From positions 3,644,001 through 3,708,000 of the forward strand of contig WAID01000007.1 of the NCBI GenBank assembly GCA_016584495.1: a stretch of DNA of 64,000 nucleotides, in the 5' to 3' direction. Positions 56,586 through 64,000 of this stretch are shown here, piece after piece. The first letter of the stretch is position 1. The number at the start of each line of letters is the position of its first letter. Origin of the DNA: Celoporthe dispersa. Taxonomy: Eukaryota > Ascomycota > Sordariomycetes > Diaporthales > Cryphonectriaceae. The notes beneath the pieces were generated by a model. It saw only the letters and a list, made by a program, of their open reading frames with translations, did not search any database and was not told the DNA's origin. Made by a program: the position numbers and the translations under genes.

Positions 56586-58224
56586 GAGGTGGGCTCCAGA
56601 GAGGGAGGGAGGGACGAACTCGCTCGGCAATGCCAGGGACCCTGAGCATGATTCCCGCCTGGGTTGTGGGAAGGACGAAACGGTTCCGCTGTGACGTCGC
56701 ATCGATTTCTGATAATGACTACAACCTTGGCTGATGAGTGATGACGCAGTGTTCATTCTGCGCTGGGTACTGGTCGCTCTTCGGCATTCGGGCACTCGTG
56801 AAGACGGCCGAGGTGCACCTCAAGTATAGATTGCGTGATATAGGCAGGATATGTAAGTTGTGGAGAATATTGGTGAGAGTCTTTGAAGACGGTTCTACCA
56901 CCTCTAGCAACGTGGACTCGTGCCGAACTTTCAGTCATCCGGGGCTTCCCAAGTTATTTAGTTAGTTTATACCTGTGGCGACTATGACAATGTTTCAAAT
57001 AAGCTTATTCTTTCACCCATCCCTTAGCCTGAGAAAGATGCTGTAATTAAGGGTTATCTGTCTAGCATAGAGCAGACGCAGCAGTGCGGCGAAGAGGCTT
57101 GAGGGTACCTAAGTAGCTTGACCTTTCGGATTCCGTTCTACTAACTTGTATTCATCTATCTCCTATGTCGCTCATGTTATGACCTGGGTCTACTACATAC
57201 TAGTAGCAGAATTGGCTATGTGTTGGCCAAGACCTGACGTTAATATGCCCCATGTTGTCTTCTCGGTGGTAGCCTTCGTGCCTCGGAGGACCCCCACCAG
57301 CACTTTAGGGCTCACATATCAAAATCATAAGATGATTGCACTAATATATATTGATTAAGCATTCATCCACCGCCCCTTTACGCTGCCTGAACGTCAGCGG
57401 CGTCGTTGTGTCCACAAATCCCACTCACGTTATCCTCCCGAGACGCCGCTCAGGAGCCTCATCCTGCCAAAATGGGATGATTTGGTTGGCTTTGCACAAT
57501 AGCTACAGATCAACTCCTACCAACACACATCCCACTTCCACGAGTGGTATGTCTATTTTCGCTAAAAGTGTGTATGAACTGTCACAAATCAGAAAACGCC
57601 CACACTAAGGAAGTGTGTGTTCTAAGGCCGCTGTGCGCTACCCTGCACATCGAAAACACTCACCTCAATGGCATGACCTTATTCTCGGATTAATATTAGT
57701 GAGTGAAACACAAAGCGCACCAGCCTGCATCTCACGGATGTCGGCATTCTAGTTCCAGAGCGCCGGGAAGCTTCTCTGCCATGTAAAGACGGGCAAGGCA
57801 TGTTTCTGTCATAATATCTAGTCGCATTCTCTTTTAACATAACAGAGCTCGTCGCCCCATCCGCGCAATACAACTTTCGTGTGCTTCTATGTCTCAGATC
57901 TATAATCTCTTTTATATATAAATGTGTGTGTGTGAATGCATAGTGCTGCCATCCCTATGAGCACTCATGACTATAAACTTAGGCGTAGTAACGTCGTTAC
58001 TACGATCAGTCTCATTCTGCAGACCGTGAAATTCGAAAAGGGTTGCTGGGAGGTGCTCATGATGTAGCACGGCGAACATGGTCTACGCTCAGGTGGAACG
58101 CCCAGATGAAGAATTATGTGAGCCATCTTCTTATTGATCCTGAACAAGCGTTCCGATCTGTGCAGCCCGGGCAGCTAAGGGGATATTCCATCAAACTGGA
58201 CTTGATTATATCTAGCAACAAAGC
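56114..58224. other. Intergenic, AT-richer, no supportable gene
   Basis: About 2.1 kb with a GA microsatellite and no conserved open frame. Confidence 0.6.
56543..56579. repeat. (AG)n microsatellite
   Basis: Uninterrupted AG run of about 37 nt. Confidence 0.9.
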
Positions 58225-59235
58225 ATGGCCGATGAATTTACTGAACTGAGTGATAGGTTGGACCAAGTTTTCAAGATGGTCAAGATAATCCAGTCCAGGG
58301 GCTTGCCACCTCTCTGTCCACACAACAGAGTAGATATCACATCACAAGGTTCTTCTTCCGGAGAGGCGTATTTCAAGAGTCTTGTTGAAAGGTGGAGTAT
58401 ACTTCCCTCATTTATAATAATATCCATTTTTAAGATTCTTGCTGATATCATTAAGCTTTTTGAAGCATACAGGAAGAACATCTCTGCGACTAGCTGTCCA
58501 TCGTTTATAGTCTTAGCGGCAGCAACGGGATCAATGGATGGGCTACTAGAGACATTACACATCCAAAATTATAGCTCCGAACCCAGGGAAGAAGCAGAAA
58601 ACAGACCCTTCGATGACAATACGGTGCATTGTGAGTTCACGTCTTGCCACCTTCAAGACCCAGGGTCGACTCCGTTGGATCGCGACGGTCTTCAAGATCT
58701 ACTGCAGGCCAATACAGCTGTTGAGAATGCTTTAGGCGAGTTAGTCATTCAAGGATATCGATACCGATGTCGCAGAAGGCGGCGAATTTATCCCAGAAGG
58801 ACGCACAGAGCAGGAAAGAGACGACATGGTTATTGAAGATGTAGATGCCTCGGAAACCGAAACCTTTATCTAGCAAAATGATGCGGACAACGATGACACA
58901 GCTTCTCATGCACGACACGAGGAGTTCAAGCGGAGCCGAGGAAGGATGAGGTCGTGATTATGATGGGATATTCTCTGGTGAGCCCCAAACCCACGAACCG
59001 CATACATACCTCTAACTTCCTTATATTCCTATAGCCGCTGTCGCTGCCTGGCATTGTGCCTATTCCCGCTGCGCAGATCATTACAATGGCAGTCGAAGTA
59101 CCGTCATGGATTGATGGTTTCGGTATCCACGAAGGCTGGAAGTTGACCTTGGGAGGGGTAGTAGTCATGGGGAATCGATGGGACAAGACCGGTGGTTTCT
59201 GTAGGACTCTATACAGTTTCGAATCGTCTCTATGA
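58225..59235 (+). pseudogene. Decayed gene of unknown family
   Basis: An open frame from ATG 58225 gives about 175 protein-like residues (MADEFTELSDRLDQVFKMV onward) with two hydrophobic stretches. Near 58752 protein-like sequence moves to another frame, starting DIDTDVAEGGEFIPEG. That frame ends at an in-frame TAG (58871-58873) followed directly by QNDADNDDTASHARHEE. A further shift near 58922 leads to EPRKDEVVIMMGYSL. A good 57-nt intron follows (58978-59034, with CTAAC), and then PLSLPGIVPIPAAQI to a stop at 59233-59235. The lesions are two shifts and one stop. No family recognised. The local DNA is AT-richer than active genes. It could be a relic of an accessory gene, or chance open frames. 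Confidence 0.35.
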
Positions 59236-62200
59236 CAGTGGCCCTAAAATCTTCCTGGTCCTCTAATAACTGGTCTTGGGGCCCAGGATCTCGGCCAACC
59301 AGCCGTGTCCTGAGAATCCAAGTTGTGACATAGCGTGACTTTTGTAAGTAACTCGACAGATTTCCCTCCATCCTTTGAGAGACAGTCAACTTATTGAGCT
59401 GTCTGTGTCGTGGCCCATTTGAGACGCAGGACGCTCACCACAAAATGAGACGTTGCGAGTCTCCAAGGGAGGCCCACGGTTCCTCGAAACCCCCTCGAGG
59501 TACGGCGGCAGAAGCTGGGGCGGGCATTCCAAACCGGCAGAAGCAGTGGCGTGATCGTTCCAAACAACCCAGACCGGGTAAAAAGTGTCACCTGCTCGGG
59601 TCTGCGAAGCAAGCAAGGGGCCCGATGTGCCGGATAGGAACAAAACCCGCTGTTACACTGGTTTAATTGTATTAGTACTTTATGCCTGTGAATCTTAGCA
59701 GACAGATGTAAAATTGCACTTGATACTATCATGCCAATACTCATATCATGCATACATCTCGCTGGTGTATCAATATGCCCATTATCCTCACAAGACGTCC
59801 CAAAACAACCCCCCCCCCCCACCACCCTCAAATAATGCAAACACGTCCACCGGCATCGTCCCTTCGTCCGTAGTATACCCAACACCTCCGACTCCCCTCC
59901 CCAGATGACAAGCGAGGCCCCCATAGGCAAGGGCATGAGTCTCGCCTCGAAGGGCGCGGACCACAAGGATCTAGGAGGATGAGCAAGGGGTGCCGAGATC
60001 AGGCGATGAAGGAAGAGACAAGTGTGTATAATAATGAGCATATCATATGGGTAGAGGGAGCAATTATATTCCTTGTATTATTATTGACTATATTTTTTCT
60101 CTCGTTGGCCCTCACGAGTAGTCGACACTTTTGTTGAACACACCGGCCATCCTCGTATCATCAACAACTCGAGCCGCTGACGTGGCATCCGTGCGTGGCC
60201 ATCGAAGCGTGTCTGTCTCCTCAGACTGCCTTCGCCTGGTGGAGGAGATCTGCTGCTGGACTCCCCCTTCCCAGCGGAGGAAGGAAAGAGGTTCTTACCG
60301 CCAGCACTATTTTTAGCAAATATGTACACATTATGCCAGACAAAATGTTCATCCAAGAGATATGCAAGCAGACAGACACGCCGACACACAGTCACCCCGC
60401 TGTACGTAAAACCAAGTCCTCGTAACGCCAGCCACCACTCTCCACAGGACGCGGGGCCACTACACACCTACCATCTAATGGTTTATCTCCTCAGCTCCGA
60501 CAACTATACCATCCCAAAGTGCAGATATGACAGCAGCATTCATGCCCAGCGCTTACCCGGCCCCATCTACCAGAGGAGCCTGCCTAGGTAAGCTCCATTG
60601 CTTTACTCACGAGTCCATCGTGACGCGATCACCTGCCCACTCTGCCCGCCTCGGCAGATGGAGGAGTCACACAATCAGTTCTTTGCCCCCCTCTCTTCCC
60701 TCCCGCTCCCCATCTCCCTCCCCCAGCCCAGCCTGTGCACGACCTCTGGGAGGCCGTCGAGATTCGCTCTAGACCAGGCGGTGCCAGGCAGATCTGTCCT
60801 CTGAAGGATTCTCGCGATAATTCATCCGCTGTTCAAAGCAGAAATGAAAAGGAAGAGACAGAACAACCACAAAAAAAAAAAAAAAAAGTGATAGGTCTTT
60901 TTTTTTTGTCAGCAGCGCCTGCCTCGACCCGCGCCGGGTTCCTCGTCCTCCCCGTCCTCGCTGCTATGGACCTACCTGAGAGCGCGCGCTGGCCGCCCTG
61001 TCGCGGTCGGGACTCGAGCAGGCTCTCGGCTGATGCTTACGAACGCCGAGCATTGGTGGCTGGGGCCAAATTATGTGGACAGGACATGTAACATTCACGA
61101 TAAAAAAAAATGTGATGGGATCGTGATCTTGCACAAAGAGGGGGGGGGGGGAGGCTCCACGGGACTTGGGACGACTCAGCCTTTCTGCCCTGGGTCAGGC
61201 ATCGCTGGAACAAGACCAGCCAGACAAGAAGACAAGAGGAGGAAAATTGATCCGGCCGTGCCAGATCGAACAGCGGGATTCCACCCGTTTCGACCATTTC
61301 GCGGTTGACTTCCGACGACACAAGAGCACTCGGTCCCACGGACCACTGTGATGTCCCAGGCTCCAGCAAGCAATCCTTCGGCCATTCCGGCGACACGATC
61401 CTGAGCTGTACACGTGAACCACCCAGATGACGCGACAAGGCGGGCGTCCTCACCGGTGAGTGAGCCGGGTTGGGCATCGAGGGCTCCGTCCAGCCAAAAA
61501 AAAAAAACCCCCCCACCAGAAAAGACAACAGCAAGAAAGCAGAGGAGAGAGTCAGGAGGTGAGATTGATATCTACTGCATCAGCTGGGAGAGAGCATGGC
61601 CCTCTCACCACGGGATGACCCGAGGCTCGTTCTCCCAACAGCCTGGCAGCTGCTTTTGACAGTGCCGACACCCGAGCCAGCCTCGCGTCGGGACACTGGT
61701 CCGGCTCGAATTGGCAGCTGTAGTATGCAGGCGCAGCAAAGTCAGTAGGAGCAAGTGTGGAGACGATGTTTCATTTGTCCACGGCCAAGCTGAGAGCGCT
61801 GCAATCGCGGCTGTCGCAACAAATGAGACTGGGCCCCAGGTACTCGGGAGCAGCACCGTCACACAGCCAGCCATACATACAACACAGATGATTTTGGGGA
61901 GTCGCGGACGCTGCGGCTCTGGAAATTACCTCCGGATAAGACGCTGGGAATCAGGCACCGACAGCCATCCTCGCTATCGTCGGGCCGTCTTGCTGGGTCA
62001 TAATAATCTTAACGTCGCTGCGACTAGTGGGTCAACACCTCTCACGTGGTTGTGGACCAGGAGAGAGTCGAGCGAGGAGAAAGAGGCACCGCACGACCAC
62101 ATGGGAGGGGGCAGGAGGAGCATGTGAACCAAGCCGCCTTGTTGTTGTTTGTTGTACAGACGGACAAGCCCGAGAATTCTGTTGTTAGGGAGCTCCACCC

Positions 62201-63199
62201 GTCGGCACGGTCTGGCATGCGACGTGGACAGGAGAGGCCGCCAGCTAGGCACGTATGGACACCGCATTACGCATCTGGGGGGGCGGGCCAGCGCAACACA
62301 CTTGAAAACAGCCACGGCTGCGAGGCATTGGAGCCTCGGGGCCTCTGAGCCTGTGAGCCAGTGTGGTCCAGTTCCTCTTACGAACCCCGAAAGTCCACCG
62401 GACGCGCGTGTGGGATTCGGATTGTGCCCGGTGACCACCCCTAGTGAAACGACAGAGAAGGAAAAGAAGACAAAAAAGAAAGGAAAAAAAAAATCAGAAA
62501 AGAGAGAAGGAAGGATTAGGGCCAATTGGTGGAGGCATGAAGCCTAAGCCGAGCTATTGTTGCAACCGCCAGGCCCGCTTCATGTACAGTGCCAGGTGAT
62601 CACATTCAGAAACCTTGCTTGGAGCCGAGGGATTGGCTGCTCGATCGACACAGTGCCAATCTCCGCTGAATGTTCCTCAAATGACGATCCCAACAGAGAG
62701 CCCCTCATTGTTTGGATCGCCGGGTGTTCAGGAACGGGGCCAAAATGCGGTCTGTGTGAACTCCTCTTCTCCTGTGCGAGAGGTCAAAAGAAGCACACAA
62801 GGTGCATGTGCATAAGAAGAGAAGAAAAAGAAAGAACCCCCCCCACACACACACAGAAAAACAGCGCAATTGCGGCACAGCAAGACATGAGACATGCGGG
62901 TAGAATTGTAGTTGCCGGCTTGTTGGGATATCTGCTGGGGACCGGAACAAATCTCCGGGCAGTGTGAATGTAGACTAAAGTGGACTTGAAAGACAGCAGG
63001 ACAAGCAGCCTTGCGACCATGCTCGAACTAAGACTGGCACGCGGGCGATATGAGGCGGAAGTTTGTGTGACACACAAACCGGTCCTTCTTTTCTCTCTAG
63101 GCACGACACGAAAAAGATTCTGGACGGCGGTGTGGATGAGGCGCGGACTAAAATTCCCGCTTGAAATGACGCGAGGGCGGGCAAAGTCCGGCTACTTAC
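59236..63199. other. Gene-poor region, nothing supportable
   Basis: About 4 kb with homopolymers (a C run near 59811, an A run near 60871, a G run near 61141) and many short overlapping open frames in all phases. An acidic 75-residue minus-strand frame (59165-59389, MTVSQRMEGNLSSYL) looks mildly protein-like but overlaps the decayed gene in antisense. Confidence 0.5.
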
Positions 63200-63288
63200 G
63201 AACGCGACACAGCCTGGTGTTCCCTGCAGCCTGATGATGTCGGCCGAGGCGACGATCTTGCCCTCGCGGAGGCAATTTGATGTGCAGG
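63200..63288 (-). other. Possible isolated coding exon
   Basis: An 89-nt minus-strand segment is bounded by an excellent acceptor (long CT tract then TAG) and a perfect GTAAGT donor. Its open phase reads CTSNCLREGKIVASADIIRL and then QGTPGCVAF, three cysteines in 29 residues. No confident neighbouring exons were found. It may belong to a small cysteine-rich protein or be chance. Confidence 0.25.
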
Positions 63289-64000
63289 CTAGAGAGAGAG
63301 AGAAGGGGGGGAGAGCAGAGTGTCAGGTGCGTGAGAGTATAAAAGAAGTTTCGGCGGTTGGCTGAATAACCGCGCAATGACGGCTCCGGACCTTGAGTGT
63401 CAGGAGGAAAAGGAGACGACTGTCAAATGAGAATTTGTTGTCGTCACGGCTGAGCGTAGATGATGACTGCTCACGCCGGTGATGCTGCCTCTAGCTAACC
63501 TCTCAGCATCTAATAGTAGTACCTTTAGGCGAACCACAGCAAGGAATAGGCCAGCAGGGAGGACGGGATGTAGCGAGAAGGAAGCAAAACGTCGCCGATC
63601 ATGACATAGGGCGACCGGGTGGGAAGGCCAGGAAGGCCTCCTCGAGGCGTGTCAGGAGGACAGGCGGCCCAGTCTAGCGCTAAGGAGGTCTGACCTGACG
63701 GGCAGGGCCAAGGGACCTTGGGGACCAATACTGAGGAGCATTGGGGCGATAGGGAGGTTTTCAGCCTTCCCATCCCCCCTCCTTCCTCCCACGAGCAGCC
63801 GCCGCCGCCTCCTGCAGCCTGACACTCTCTTGCCCGGCTGGACGGGGCCTCCAGGGTCCCGGCATCGTGGTGACGATGATGACGACGAGGAGGAGATGCA
63901 ACACTGAGCGATGGCGCATGCTCGTCGAGTTAAAAAGCAATGGTAGGACGGGGCGTGGTGGATTTGTGTTTCGGAAGGCCGGTCTGCGCCTCCATCACGG
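63289..64000. other. Window end, no gene seen
   Basis: About 700 nt. A minus-strand Met near 63921 is followed by a hydrophobic, signal-like stretch (MRHRSVLHLLLVVIIVTT), but the frame closes soon after and no gene model could be built. Confidence 0.4.

Noticed and set aside
1..64000. tRNA, rRNA, CRISPR arrays and intact transposons
   Set aside because: No tRNA B-box context (GGTTCRANYCC) with a cloverleaf was found. There is no array of spaced direct repeats, and no transposase, reverse transcriptase or long terminal repeat was recognised. A covariance-model scan could overturn the tRNA part.

Overview
This window is nuclear DNA of a filamentous ascomycete, most likely a plant-associated or saprotrophic member of the Pezizomycotina and perhaps a Sordariomycete (inference). 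Genes are interrupted by short GT-AG introns of about 50-210 nt with CTAAC-like branch sites. Coding DNA is GC-rich at third positions, intergenic DNA holds microsatellites and poly-pyrimidine tracts, and the gene set includes CBM1-tagged chitinase, GH28, GH12 and many MFS transporters. I rebuilt exon structures by hand from splice motifs and family conservation, so the gene coordinates below are spliced models.

Left part (1-22.7 kb) is carbon acquisition: an alpha/beta hydrolase (cut by the window edge), a DapA-family aldolase, RidA, an anion:cation-symporter type MFS carrier, a sugar porter, a secreted GH28 pectinase-type enzyme, a secreted GH18 chitinase with CBM1, a PPxY arrestin-like trafficking adaptor, an O-methyltransferase and a second sugar porter.

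Middle part (23.2-32.4 kb) is the most interesting block: a cellulose-synthase-like processive GT2, a GH12 endoglucanase with a GPI-like tail, and, divergently, UDP-glucose 6-dehydrogenase. Together they look like a polysaccharide synthesis module: nucleotide-sugar supply, membrane polymerase, and surface-tethered endo-glucanase. The logic resembles bacterial bcs (synthase plus endoglucanase) or has (synthase plus UDP-glucose dehydrogenase) operons.

Next (33.8-44.5 kb) come housekeeping genes: pyruvate carboxylase with three consecutive micro-exons, mitochondrial pyruvate carrier MPC1, the spliceosomal Sm-B protein, and ribosomal protein uL5 (L11). The last two are divergent around a 440-bp promoter.

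The right part (46-64 kb) has two uncharacterised small membrane proteins, a DHA1/Hol1-type MFS carrier, a mitochondrial-type protein of unknown function, a zinc alcohol dehydrogenase of the cinnamyl/ADH6 type, a decayed gene, and about 4.8 kb with almost nothing recognisable. Several otherwise intact genes carry single-base indels inside short G or C runs. This points to base-level assembly errors more than to real pseudogenes.
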